Shown here piece after piece: positions 12,701-22,726 of a stretch of DNA of 64,000 bases (position 1 is its first letter; each line of letters begins with the position of its first letter). The notes beneath the pieces were generated by a model. The model had not been told where the DNA came from. It was given only the letters and a program-made list of their open reading frames with translations, and ran no database searches. Source of the stretch: Xiphias gladius (taxonomy: Eukaryota; Chordata; Actinopteri; Istiophoriformes; Xiphiidae); assembly GCF_016859285.1 (NCBI RefSeq), contig NC_053406.1:15579001-15643000 (forward strand). Direction: 5' to 3'. A program made the translations under genes and the position numbers.

Positions 12701-15700
12701 ACATAAGAAGACACAAGGATCTGCAATGACCAACAAAGTCTCAGTGTGTTTCTGTGTGTATGCGTCTGTGGTTGTTTGTGTGTCATGTGTGCACACTGCA
12801 GGTGCATCAGTTGACATGGTGCAGATTATGTGAATATAAGTTATGTAACAATTGGCCTTTAGGCTTTGAATTTGTGCGTGGCATCTGTGGTTACAGCTAC
12901 AATATTGCACCTGCTTGAATGGAGTCTTGTGTCATTCTGGCTTGTTGGTTTCGGTGAGTCTTCCTAAGCGAGATCACCCTCGAACCTTTTGACGAGTAGT
13001 CGTCCATGTGGTAGGCCAACTGCGACAAGCGATACCTCGCTCTGATTGGCTTCTTCTCTGGCCATCCATATTCACAAAACAGGATCTACATGCGGGATAG
13101 ATTTATGAATGTGTTGTATTTAACGTACAGCGGCATGTGTTTGTGTTATGTACACTAACCAGCACGGTAACACATAAACAGAGGATGACCACAGCTCCAA
13201 ATAGCAATCCTCCAGTCACCAACCAATCTGGCCGAATTAACAAGTTGCGTCTTCTACTGATCCCCATCCTGGTCACATGACGAGGAATGGTGGGGAAGAA
13301 GGGGCCGGGCTCATAACACTGGGCCCCTGCAGGCATCACCCGCACATACTGAGTAAGAACAAAATGAAGGGTAAGTTTGATTGAAACATTGATTGATACT
13401 TATCATTTTATCTCTGTATAAATAGCAGAATGGGATCACATTACAATTACAAAAAGGAAACAGTAGAAAAGGCTTTCCAAAGGGGTCAGTAATTATATGA
13501 AACAATAACGCACACATACAGGTTCTTAATGGCACAAAAACATACAAAGTGTGTTTCAAGCTGGGTACGCTTCAAGAGCTTTTCTGTATTCAACAGCTCC
13601 CCTCCTTTCCTCTTCATATCACAGCAAAATTACAAGGAGCAGGAAGTGGGAGAGTGCTTAAGAATATTTTAACTATGCAGGTTTTGCCAATTCCCATTTA
13701 TGTAAGAATTAACTTGATGTAGACTTCAGTCAAGGCATTTGTCAGATTTTGTTTTAAAGTTGACTTTAAAAAATTTGGATGGACTCTAGCAAGAATAAAA
13801 AATGTTCAAACCATTACACTGTGTGAGAACTTAAAGGTGCCCTGTGCAATCTTTGGCCACTAGTGGTGCTGCAGAGCGATAATTTGATTAGCAGGTCCCG
13901 CTGTTATTTGTATCAAGTGCTCTACCAGCAAATGCATGAGGACACCCTTGCAAACCAAGGGTGAAGTAGTGACATGATGTCACATTTCTGTCATTTTGCA
14001 CTTTTATCTCAATCTGTCAGAAAAAACAAAAAAACAAAACCCAAAGATCTGAAAATGTGGGTCGAAATATTTTTTTAAAAATGGCTTTGCAGATGTTGAA
14101 AGAGGTAAGAAATGCATTTGACATGTTTGCAATTTGGTGAGGGATACTGAATGTAAAGAACTACATTTATTTAAAATGAAAACTTCACAGACGACCTTCA
14201 ATGCTTATAATATTTTAAATTTAGTTACCAAGTGTTTGTGCTGATGGCTGCTCAGTGTAAAAACATACACACCAGGCTGGCTAAAGACCACTGAAAAGAA
14301 GCTGGGAGGAGTCCAAGACAGAGTCAGCTCCTCTTTCAGCTGTCTGAACGCACCCCAGTCAAAGTCACTGTTTGTGTTGTACAGACTGTCACTGAAAAAC
14401 AAGAGGTAAGGATTGAGGGCCAGTGTAAAGCAAGTCACAGCACAGATTCATAGCAGGAAAATGGACATGAAAAAGTTTTCGACAGCTTCTGACTTACAGA
14501 TCATACTGAGGATAGTGACGCGTGTCGACAGTGAACAGTATAACATCACCCAAATGGAGACATGTTGTTGGGTTCAGAACTCCAGTTACACTTCTCACTT
14601 CCTCCTTCATATCAATCTTGTTTCCCCCCGTCCTGCTGGAGTCAATTTCTCTCCCGCCATGACTTATATTTCCGACTTTGGTGACCTCCCACAGAAAGTC
14701 AGAATCTTCCTCTAAAAATCAACAGGACAGCACCTTCATTACTGCAGAAAATAGTTTTTGTTTAAATGACGAGAAAATATTGTTTTGTTGAGACAAACCA
14801 GCTGAGCTATGGGAGTCCCATGGCGTGGTGACAGGAAACAGTTGCTGAAGCTCCTTTGGCAGGCCGCTGAGGACGCCAAGGAAGCCTGCGTCTGCAATCA
14901 GGCAGGGAAAAGAGAGACAGAGTTTAGAGAAAGGAAGACATGCAGGACAATCGAGTGAAGGACAGAAAAGCCATTGTGTGTGTTTGTGCATGTGTGAATG
15001 TGTGTCTCTCCACCTGTTGTCAGAACAATGTAGACAGGACGCGGGGAGTAGAGATGACTGTTGCACTGCAGAGTCCCTTGGGAGTCCCACTGTTTAAAAA
15101 CCGTCTCCAGCACGCTGCCTGAGACGACCGCCACCTGCACACACACACAATAACAGTTTTTACCATTTATAGGCCACTGCAACACAACAGACACTTGTCT
15201 TAAGCTTTCACTGCCGGCACAATAAAGGCAACATTGTGTAAAGGTTTTATATGCATTGTCTGACCGGGTAGCATAGCTCTGACTATTCGTTATGTTTATT
15301 CTAAGACAGTTTCAATGGAAATACTGTATGGATATGGGTATGGGGTAACATGAATTAGAAGAAAACCTCTCAGATACAGTGGGTATTCATTTTATTGACC
15401 CAAATTACTGGAATGTGTGCTTTCCTTTCAGTAGCTTCTCCTTGAGTTTTTGAATAGAATATGTTGTGTTATGTGTGTGTTGATGAAAATATGCAGCTGC
15501 CTTCGCTCACCTTGCTGTCGTAGCTCCACATCAGTTCCACATCTCCACCTGAAAGGCACCGGAGGTGCAGCTCAGCAGCCGGCCTGCTCCTGCACAGGCC
15601 TCCACACACAGCTCTTCCAGGAGGCTCTCTGCAAAGACACAGACCCAGCTCTCCATCATAACCCCGATAGTCCTCTGCAGATTGACACACCTGCAGGAAA

Positions 15701-18173
15701 GCAACCAGTGCAAAGCTAGTATCAGCAAAAGGCTTTATTAGTCAACTCTAATCCTTTTGAAACCAAGCAAATGTTAGTTTCTTGTTTTCTCTGTTTGGAT
15801 CAGGTTTGGCTGGGTCATTTTTTTAAATTTTATTTAACAACCATATAAAAACTGGCAGCATTCTTAATCTATGTTCAGTTTGAGTGTGTAACTAGGTGAA
15901 AGGTTACTCGTACCAAAGACTACTATGGAGGACAGTTAGAAAAATAAACACTGCAAGGGGAGAGCAATTGACGGCCTCGCTAATCGACAGTCACAGGAAG
16001 CAGTTTATGGTTAAATATTAAGTGGAATTAAAACAACCCTGTACTAGATAAACCATTGTCAGGTTCATGGAGGAAAAGGGTAGAAACATCTAGGTTGCAC
16101 TCATTAGCCTTATCTGTGACTGTAGAGTGTGTTTTGTCCATGTCTTCTGGAAACAGATCACAGTTTACAACTTAGCTTGTGTCTCTCAAGCATCATTCAA
16201 ACAGATCTTCAGGGCTAGTTTCTCGCCAAGTGTCGATTTGTGAAAGATATGCCAATTACCTTTGCTCTACTTTTAGTGTGTACATTTGAGTTTGTTATGA
16301 TTGCACAAAGGCTGACCTGCTGCCTACAATGAAGGGACCACTGATGTGTGTCCAGACAGTCGCCATACTGTGTACGTGCTTTTCCATCTCTGCAGACATC
16401 GTACAGTTTGTGTACACACACATCTCCGTTCTTGGCAGTTTGGTAGCCGATGGTACAGTGGCACCGCCCATCACTGGTCTGCAGGGAAGGCAGCGGGGAT
16501 CAGACATTCAGACATTGTGTTGGGTATTGATACATACAGTTTATGTTGCGGTCAGTTTGTTACCAAATATGCTAATTTGGTTATTCATTCATTCACTAAC
16601 AAATTCTATCAAACCACATCTGTTTTTCCTTCCTTCCTTCCTTTCTTCCTTCCTTCCTTATCTCACCTATTTTCCTTTCTTTATTTCTTCCAATCTTTCA
16701 TTCATTTATTCATTTATTTTATATTAGTTCTCACACCAACACCCATGCAAGAGTCATATAAAAAAAAATCTCATTCTCCTTATTATGAGCTGACGAGTGT
16801 ACGGCTAAACGCTCATGCCAGCTGTAGCAGACTAGGAAACAAGACCCTGGTGCAAGTGAACTTGATCTACAGCTCTTTCAGCTTGAAGCTACAGATTGTG
16901 CAGTCTAAAGTTTCTGACAGACAGTGAGGAAGCTCTCTTGACAATATTAGTTTGCTCACCGTATCCCAGGACTCAAGAGTGACACAAAAAAAAAATCATA
17001 GGCTTAAAAAATTTGAGTTCCTCTTTGGGTTCATAGAATAAAGGAGGAGCTCACAGGACAAAGAAGGAACTGGGTGACTGGTTCTGTAGGAGGTGGTGCT
17101 GGTGTCGATATAGAAATGAGGGCTACACAGTCACATAAACACACCAGAGGGGACATACTTGCTGCAGAAATTATTAAATTAATCCTGCTATCATGTGAAA
17201 ACACATTGTCACCTGAAAACTCTGTCCCTCCCCTGGGCAAATGCAGGTGTCCTGGCCAGAGAGAGGCTGCTGAGCCACGGGACCACAGAGCAGAAAGGCA
17301 GACAAGCCTGGTCGTGGACAGTAGTGGTGAGGAGGACACTTTAGACAGCTGTCTAAGGACAGAGCACCAGCAGTCGGCCCATAGGTTCCCTTCGGACAGG
17401 GCACTGGAGTGAAGCTCCCCTCTGGGCAGTAGAAACCTAACAGAAACAATAATATGTTCTTACATGCAGTTTTATATATTTTTTTATTTATGCACACATT
17501 TCCAATTGTAATTTTTCTGTGTATTTACACTATACCAATCACCGTTACAGGGATGGGGCTGCATCTTGCTGGTTGTCTTAACACACATACACATCCCCTG
17601 GCTCCCTTTTCTGTCAAGCTCTACTGTCACTGTGTCTCTAAAGTCCCTGGGAGACAAACTGGCTTACAGATATTATTTACACTTTTTCTCAAATGTACTG
17701 GGAACACAATTTTCAAAAATTTGTTACAAATTTTCTATATGCAATTTACGATTATATTATACTACGCAGCAAAACACTTTAATTGTCCTGCAAAAGGCTG
17801 TCATTCACTCAAACTATTTACAGCAAAAAGTCAGTGGCTGATGGAAAAAAAAGACCTCACGTATTTGCTTGTGCCACCTCTCCAAAAGTTAAACGTACAC
17901 CATAATGGAAGCAGGGGGATATGTGCATAACAAAGCAGATAATGTAATGTAAATCTTTTGATATGGATCAAATATCAGTTAATGTCTCTTTGTGATATTT
18001 TTTTTAAAAATGACAAAAAACAGAGTATGCAGTCAGGACGTCCTACCTGGCTTGCAGGGCAGCTTCTCCTGGTTATTTTGACTGAAGTTGTTTCCATTTG
18101 CAGTTGTTAGCAGCACAGAAGCCAACAGCCACCACACACATCGGACTCTTTTGCATCTGCATGTACTTTGCAT
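775..18173 (-). CDS. Unrecognised single-pass membrane protein with D-P-x-T-G repeat tail (26 coding exons)
   Basis: I do not recognise this gene by name. Coding exons in transcript order: 18047-18173, 17213-17436, 16317-16478, 15511-15690, 15014-15134, 14799-14891, 14498-14711, 14229-14391, 13160-13348, 12911-13085, 11942-12081, 10918-11093, 10311-10441, 10057-10214, 9296-9523, 7975-8313, 7738-7886, 6824-7082, 5405-5575, 5126-5283, 4706-4846, 4191-4332, 3816-3967, 3429-3554, 2977-3166, 775-920. Every junction is GT-AG and phases agree throughout, apart from one missing base in exon 12. The predicted product is about 1,484 residues: signal peptide, Cys-rich ectodomain, one membrane helix near residues 470-495, then a very long cytoplasmic tail. 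The start at 18173 is the first ATG and opens a clear signal peptide. It runs head to head with the apolipoprotein gene 2.4 kb away. The layout suggests a receptor or scaffold, but no function can be assigned. Confidence 0.8.
1104..1502. mobile_element. Palindromic MITE-like repeat, copy 1
   Basis: The left end reads TTTGGGAAATA and contains a CTTGCTTAGAGTTTA segment. The right end carries the inverse (TTTAACTCTCAGCAAGAAAG, then ATATTTTCCAAAG). The interior contains the phrases GAAGCTACAGCCATCAGCC and GGACAGAGGCTAGC. The same order of segments occurs again at about 51541-52027. This is a non-autonomous, palindromic repeat family that I know from percomorph genomes. It sits in the last intron of the unrecognised membrane-protein gene. 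Confidence 0.7.
2029..2213. repeat. 185-bp perfect-stem-like inverted repeat (MITE)
   Basis: The left arm begins CGGTGGCCCTGGGGGTCAGA and the right arm ends in the inverse, TTTTGACCCCCAGGGTCACG. Between them, runs of AACACAACATTTCA-type units on the left are mirrored by TGTGTTTTGTGAAAT units on the right, so almost the whole element can fold into one hairpin. No coding capacity. It fits a short MITE or a relic of one inside the last intron of the membrane-protein gene. Confidence 0.7.
4191..4335 (-). other. NAGNAG tandem acceptor at exon 22
   Basis: The intron before exon 22 ends in the bases CAGCAG, so splicing may use either AG. The upstream choice starts the exon at 4335 and adds one Gln; the downstream choice starts it at 4332 with Val. 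Both keep the phase. I used 4332 in the gene model because several other exons of this gene also begin with GT-V codons. Confidence 0.5.
5126..7082 (-). other. Exons 18-20: helical insert followed by further repeats
   Basis: Exon 18 (6824-7082, residues 991-1076) has no D-P-x-T-G motif. It is Leu/Gln/Glu-rich (AAAEELQHAWGR, QLQLQTRLEILLDW) and probably alpha-helical. Exon 19 (5405-5575, phase 1-1) returns to repeats with YPDPMGSGLSVPVLG, TDLVSGITIPLAG and EDPDGKG. Exon 20 (5126-5283) carries the best single copy, VDPVTGLLAPVVG, then VLPVTASYWLMVAV. So a helical spacer splits the repeat domain. The 1.25-kb intron between exons 18 and 19 is AT-rich. A possible 59-bp exon inside it (6417-6475) breaks the reading phase and was left out. 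Confidence 0.65.
7738..10214 (-). repeat. Exons 14-17: D-P-x-T-G protein repeats in the cytoplasmic tail
   Basis: Residues of about 699-990 hold a run of degenerate repeats with the core D/H-P-x-T-G followed by two to four hydrophobic residues and Pro: CPDTGTVL, CDSVTGLIRP, HPQTGRVMPIVG, ADPDTGVPVPI, HPQTGLVYPLGG, LDPRTGNVVL, LDPVTG-AVLPVGG, EPLSGRMLRV. Spacing is about 20-45 residues. Exons 15 (228 bp) and 16 (339 bp) are both phase 1-1, so they could have been duplicated or skipped without shifting the frame. Further copies lie in exons 19 and 20. I remember no named domain with this pattern; the periodic turn plus beta-strand look suggests a repeat fold, which is inference. Confidence 0.7.
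10490..10750 (+). repeat. Approximately 250-bp interspersed repeat, copy A
   Basis: Contains the order GATTTGCTGCTTTTCTTTGT, then a GAATATCTTTG segment, then GATGGGCATTTTTCACTA, then ATTAATCGATTAAT and CATTAGTTGCAGCCC. The same order appears at 53870-54150 and 59110-59420 (plus), and inverted at 42730-43060 and 57650-57920. A partial copy is at 63530-63690. I know this family as abundant in percomorphs but cannot give its library name. This copy lies in the intron between exons 12 and 13 of the membrane-protein gene. Confidence 0.7.
10918..11093 (-). other. Exon 12 with apparent 1-bp deletion and premature stop
   Basis: This exon is 176 bp although both neighbours require a phase 0-0 exon, that is a multiple of three. 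Read from its acceptor it encodes VKELYQGVLGKLRLLQPRL..TEER, then meets TGA at 11000-10998 (codon 32). From the donor backwards, a second frame is open and of the same helical character (VEKEVVRRKTLASQL..LLDSQLQ). The two frames meet in the purine-rich stretch around 11015-11025, where one base appears to be missing. Translation as given would stop at about residue 627, removing the whole D-P-x-T-G region. The other 25 exons are intact, which favours a recent lesion, a polymorphism or an assembly error over an old pseudogene. Confidence 0.75.
13160..14891 (-). other. Exons 6-9: membrane-proximal beta-rich domain and membrane helix
   Basis: Exons 7 and 8 encode a stretch with CLHLGDVILFTVDTRHYPQYD, then FDWGAFRQL, then PGVYVFTLSSHQHKH, followed in exon 9 by the strand YVRVMPAG. 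The alternating hydrophobic strands and His-rich PGVYxFxxxxHxH segment resemble a cupredoxin-like beta-sandwich, but this is only a pattern impression. Exon 9 then encodes basic residues (SRRRNLLIRPD) and a hydrophobic segment WLVTGGLLFGAVVILCLCV (about residues 470-490) continuing into exon 10. With the N-terminal signal peptide this predicts a type I topology, with exons 10-26 in the cytoplasm. The cluster of arginines before rather than after the helix is unusual for type I topology, although exon 10 also supplies a basic stretch (PEKKPIRARYR). Confidence 0.65.
13830..13990 (+). repeat. Short interspersed repeat fragment
   Basis: Begins AAAGGTGCCCTGTGCAATCT and contains CCACTAGTGGTGCTGCAGAG, a phrase I associate with a common fish repeat. 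It lies in the intron between exons 8 and 9 of the membrane-protein gene. No coding potential. Confidence 0.4.
15014..18173 (-). other. Exons 1-5: signal peptide and Cys-rich ectodomain
   Basis: Exon 1 begins with a basic, Cys-rich n-region followed by a hydrophobic core (VWWLLASVLLTTANG), a typical cleavable signal peptide of about 30 residues. Exon 2 (residues 43-117) has paired cysteines in the pattern FYCPEGSFTPVPCPKGTYGP and CPPHHYCPRPG, with CICPGEGQ at its end. This spacing is what I know from GCC2/GCC3 (ephrin-receptor-like, TNFR-like) modules. Exon 3 continues with DGRCHCTIGYQ, and exon 4 carries CLCREPPGRAVCGGLC. These exons have phase-0 borders (2-3, 3-4, 4-5), so single exons correspond roughly to single modules. 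The module name is inferred from cysteine spacing; no domain search could be run. Confidence 0.7.
16620..16710 (+). repeat. TTCC/TTCA-rich simple repeat
   Basis: Imperfect TTCCTTCC units followed by TTCATTTATTCATTTATTT in an intron of the unrecognised membrane-protein gene. Confidence 0.8.
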
Positions 18174-20534
18174 TGTTAGTATGTCCACCTACTCTACCTG
18201 AAGTACAGGGCAGGTGAACGAGAAACCCAACTCTATTCCAGGGACTCAGGGAGAAATTTGTATTTCTTCATCCAGGATCTGTAAATAGCCCTTTGGTTGT
18301 CTGCGTTGTTTTGGCCATAGCCAAGAAAGTAGTTAGTGAGATGCTGTAGCTAACTTACCATCTTAACAAACCTTTCCTGTCTGCTGTAGTTTTGCACACA
18401 TAACCTGATCTGCCTGTTGGTAGATCGAGCTGCAAGGTAAGTAGCAGGCTAGTTAGTCTACATAACTTTCAATTACTTGCTAAATGATTAATGAAGCTCG
18501 TGAGGTAAGGTGACAGTGACAGGGACAGGGACAGGGAAAGCGACTTAGTTGATGGTGGAACGCAGCAGGGAAAACAGAGAGTATGGCTGCCTAGTGCTGC
18601 CAGATCACATTACTGCATTTGTTCTTCTCGATCCTACCATGAAACTGATTGATGATTTGGCTCCCAATGTACATCAGCACAGCTTTGCTTTAGAGGAGTC
18701 TACTTAGCGCTATGTGCGTCACAGCAGCTGCTGAATTCACAGCTCAGATACTGTATCTGCTCAGATATAGTACCTGCGTTTATGCAAGCCACCTGCAACT
18801 TTCAACCTCACTTGTAAATGAACCTATTTGACAAACACATATTGAAGATTATTGCTGTTGTCCGTTTGTGTTTACTTGTTGATAATGTCTTGCAATCTTG
18901 TGGAAAACAAAATAAGACTATGGTCATGGTCTGTATGGTCCACAACTAACTAATCTGCATTAATAAATGTCTGTTTTATCAGTAAGCTGCTATGGCCCAC
19001 AAAGATGCTTTTTGTATTCATATATTTATATAAGTAACCTGCATCAGGTGCAAACATTTTACTTTATTTGGAAAAAAAATACATGTTCAACACAATTAGC
19101 GCTTTTCATCTTTCATGGAAACCTTTGACCTGCATGTACACATCTGCATATCTGTGTACAATAACGCAGATAAGATTATTAGCCTTTGCTCCACATTCAA
19201 ATGAAACAGATGATGTAGGGCTAGCTTACCATGATATGATGTGTATAGAGCTGTCCAGTCATTCACATCCAGAGTTTTAGTAATATTTTCTACAGCCATA
19301 AATTCTTGGACATGTGTGAGCGCACAGAGTACGTTAATGTATGCAAAGTGTTCAACAATCAACCCATCACTGCATAAAGTCATTCGCAGTCATGTATGTA
19401 GAATAACCAATGTCTTACTCACTCTGTACTGTTATTGTATTGAAATAAGTGATGGACTTTGGATAACTAGAATTACCTGCATATTTCATCACGGTAGCCA
19501 TGGACTATGATCCTCCAATGACGACTTGTAACTTACCTAACTGAAAAGGATTCAACTTTCACCCAGATATCCATGTCACTGGTGGAGAAACCTTCCACAT
19601 TACATTTACAAAAGAAAACAGCATAATGATACAATAGACCGGAATTCATTGGAAACATGAAGCCATTTAATTACCAATTATGGAATGAGTAAGTCAAAAG
19701 CACCTCACATTGTACCTACCTAAGCATGCACTCGCAATAATGTGCCTAAAGTTGTCCTGTAAATTGTTATTCCCTGTTGTTAAAAGGGAAAAACACAGAG
19801 TTGAGCATAATCAGCAGTGTTTACCTGGACCGTTTTGAGCCGTTCTGTCCTGACTAGTAACACAAACACTGATGTGTAAACCGTTGATTGTCAAGTATCC
19901 AAAACAAGCCATGATAATCAAGCAACCAAAATTGGATGCCCTGAATTCTTATACAATTTAAAACACACAAAACATAAAAACCCACTTCATATCTTGCATA
20001 CTTCTTAAAAAGCCACAAAGACGTTGTGGATCAAACAAGTGACCCAACTGTAAATATTCATATAATTTTGGTTCCTGGCAAAGTGGGGCTTTGACATAAA
20101 AAGCCACAAATCCAGCCAAATTTCTTATCTGACTGTGGACATACAAACTTGAACTTTTCGAACCTTTTTGGGTATATGTTGTTTAGTTGGCTCTAGTCTT
20201 TCTATATCATTATTAAAACAGTATTCCCATGTATTTTTACTCTAATTCCATCACACTAGTGATCATGGTACTTTCTCCCTTTGAGACTTTATCTTAAAGT
20301 GGTGCATCCCTTTTGACATTTCCTTAAATCAATTCTGCAAAATTGCTGCTAAGTTTTATGAAGCAGTGGCATGGCATCACTCTTTGTATGTATGTCTGTG
20401 TGAGTGTGAGTGTGTGTGTATGTGTGTTGTTCTCTCTGTGTATATGTATGTTGTGTTCTGTCATGATTGTGACCCTCCACGTGTTGACTGTTGACACAGG
20501 CAGAGTTTGGGCAGCCGCTCTGATAACAAGGACC
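18174..20534. other. Divergent intergenic region between membrane-protein gene and apolipoprotein gene
   Basis: About 2.4 kb separate the start codon of the minus-strand membrane-protein gene from the apolipoprotein promoter. It should hold both promoters and the 5' UTR of the membrane-protein gene. I see a short GGGACA tandem near 18516-18538 and no clear TATA box on the minus strand. Small open frames (for example near 19070-19510) have no splice support or recognisable content and are not called. Confidence 0.5.
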
Positions 20535-20585
20535 TTTATAAGTCAGATGAGGAGAGAAGTCACTCTGCAGACCCCTGATCCTCAG
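20535..20585 (+). promoter_or_regulatory. Apolipoprotein core promoter and non-coding first exon
   Basis: A TATA-like box (TTTATAAG, 20535-20542) is followed about 45 bases later by a clean splice donor (CCTCAG|GTAAAG, exon end 20585). This predicts transcription starting around 20565 and a very short untranslated first exon joined to the acceptor at 20747. A GATA-type site (TGATAA) lies just upstream at 20521. The start site is inferred from spacing only. Confidence 0.5.
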
Positions 20586-20757
20586 GTAAAGGCAGCCACT
20601 TTTTCACATATATTCTTGTCCTCTGTTTTAGACTGAGAGGGAAATGTATGTAGAAGAACTTTTAAATAACTGGAAGTGTTCGGTATTTAGTAATTGTTCA
20701 TTCTAGTGTGAAATTCTTACGTATATCTCAAATCTGTCCCTCCACAGAAAGATAAAA

Positions 20758-21974
20758 ATGCATCTGAAAGTCATGGTCTTTGCCCTGTCATTCTTGACAA
20801 CCTCAGGTATATATTAGTCCTCAAATATTATTTATCCTTTATTTTGCAAGTGCGTTTTTTTTTCATGTCTGATTTCTTTGTCTATAGCATACCTACTCCG
20901 CCGTAACACCCGGGAGGCAACCTGGACTGATTCAAAGGCCAACCAGGCTCATGACAAGTTGGAGCCGACTAAGAATGTGGAGTAAGTTGACCAAATCAAG
21001 TATTTTAAACCAGCTGAATACCTGAAATACATTTGCTTCAATACACTCAAGTCAAGGGGAATGTTTGAATTGTCAAACGCTTTATAATGGAGTGCTTCTG
21101 TCTGTCTTTACAAAGTAAGATCTACAAGAGCTACATAGACGGCAGTAGCCTTTACAACCAAGAAGGTGATGGCAACAAAAACCCTGTGGCCGAGGAGATG
21201 CGGTGCAAACTCAACATGGAGTCGGAGCGTCTTCGTACCCGTCTGCGCCAAGAACTGGCTGAGCTGCAGGAGAGGTTGTCCCCATCTCCAGCCCACCTCA
21301 GCTCCACCCTGGCCAGCATGAGGGAGCGTTTGGCTCCTCTCACCCAGCAGCTCCAGAGCTCTCTCAGCAGCAACACCCAGGATCTGTGCAACCAGCTGAG
21401 CCTCTATCTGCAGGGCCTGGAGACAGCAGAGGCCCAGGCAGAGGCCAGTCCAGCTCTCTACCAGGAAGCCCTCCACTGGATGTCACTAGCCCTGGAGCAG
21501 AGCAGCTCCAAGCTGGCAGATATCATCAGCGACTTTCATACTAAAACGGTCGGGGTGATCGAACATCTGAAAGAGATCAGTGGTAGTGAGGAAGAGGCAG
21601 CCAAGTCAGAGCTCTGGCAGGTGATGAGCTCCAGGTTAGGACAGGAAGTGAGTTCACTGAGGGTGGAGACACAGAACAGGGTGGGGGCTCTCAAGACAGA
21701 GCTTGCTGCTCTGCTACAAACTGAACAGCCTCTTAAGGCTGAAGTGACAGCCAGTATGGAGTGGTTCTGCCAAAATGCAGCCTTGCAGAGCCAAGTGTTT
21801 CAGGCCCGAATGGAGAAACTGTTTCAAGGGCTGGAAAAGGAGCTGGAGGTCCAGAAAGCCTCCAGCCTGTCTCCATCTTCTTCCTCCTCGTCCATACAGC
21901 CAGGTGGCTCTTTGCAGGAGGACTTCTCAGTTAAACTCTCTGCTCTGATCCAGGACATTCTGCACTCAGTGTAG
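20758..21974 (+). CDS. Apolipoprotein A1/A4/E family member, apoA-V-like
   Basis: Coding exons 20758-20806, 20888-20981 and 21116-21974 give a 333-residue protein. The first coding exon also carries 10 bases of 5' UTR from 20748. Residues 1-16 (MHLKVMVFALSFLTTS) form a signal peptide. The rest is almost entirely amphipathic helix rich in Glu, Arg, Leu and Gln, with proline-punctuated 11/22-residue units typical of exchangeable apolipoproteins: LRQELAELQERLSPSPAHL, MRERLAPLTQQLQSSL. Such proteins coat plasma lipoproteins and modulate lipases and receptors. The MRxxLxxELxELxxRLxP segment and the C-terminal LSALIQDILHSV look most like apoA-V, but A-IV or E cannot be excluded without alignment. 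The exon pattern (UTR exon, signal exon, short exon, long final exon) fits the family. A poly-Ser tract near residues 306-312 is unusual. Confidence 0.85.
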
Positions 21975-22192
21975 CGACAGAGACACCTGTATATTTTTGT
22001 AAAATATTAATCAACTGCCATCATCAAAAGTGATTCTTGTCCATGAATTTGTTTTTTGTTTTCCGCTGTACCAGCCAAGTAAGTAGCCTGTAAATATTTA
22101 AGAATGTATGGATCTGATTGATGTATTTGTTTCATTCTATATGTGAATGAGTTTATTTGTCAGTATACGTTTATTGTACCATGTAAAAAGAG

Positions 22193-22198
22193 AATAAA
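22193..22198 (+). terminator. Poly(A) signal AATAAA of the apolipoprotein gene
   Basis: First AATAAA on the plus strand after the stop codon at 21974, about 220 bases downstream, followed by a TTGTTGATG stretch. Predicted 3' UTR is about 240 bases. Confidence 0.6.
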
Positions 22199-22283
22199 GT
22201 TATTGTTGATGATACAAATTACCTTTTGCTATTTTTTAATTATGTCATCAACCACAAAGAGACACGCCAACCTGATTTTAAAC

Positions 22284-22289
22284 TTTATT
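22284..22289 (-). terminator. Poly(A) signal of the zpld1-like gene (minus strand)
   Basis: TTTATT on the plus strand is AATAAA on the minus strand, about 440 bases after the zpld1-like stop. It faces the apolipoprotein signal, 85 bases away, so the two transcripts end almost against each other. Confidence 0.5.
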
Positions 22290-22374
22290 TTGAATCTGTA
22301 CAAAACATATATTCAGTATTCGAATTTGCTCAAAAATACGTTTTAAGCAATGCAATTGAGACTCTGTACAAGAT

Positions 22375-22402
22375 AGAGAGATACATAGATAGATAGATAA
22401 TA
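22375..22402 (+). repeat. (GATA)n-like microsatellite
   Basis: Short imperfect GATA/GATAGA run in the presumed 3' UTR region of the zpld1-like gene. Confidence 0.6.
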
Positions 22403-22726
22403 GAAAAGTAAAGTTATACTTTCATAAAATATTAAAATTTCTCTGTTCTTTAGTTGCTGCCATAGTTAATATTTGTTTTTTTTACACATTGTTCAGGCTT
22501 AACAGTTCCTTCATTGCCAGTAAATGACTACTGAAAGCAGATGCAGTGAGTATAGACAGGAAAAGTTACCAGAATATTTGTTTGGTTTCAATACTCACCT
22601 GACTAGAACATTTGGTTATTACTGAAAAAATCCCAACATTATCAGATTTTATGAGGTATGAGGTGACGAGGCAAAGACAATTTGCCACTCAATCTGTCAG
22701 TCAAAGGAATGAGGTATTCCTCCCAC

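Noticed and set aside
16346-16927. Long plus-strand open frame (193 codons)
   Set aside because: It covers exon 3 of the minus-strand gene on the wrong strand and then a TTCC simple repeat; no domain is readable.
21108-21476. Minus-strand open frame opposite the apolipoprotein
   Set aside because: Mirror of the helical coding repeats on the other strand; no independent support.
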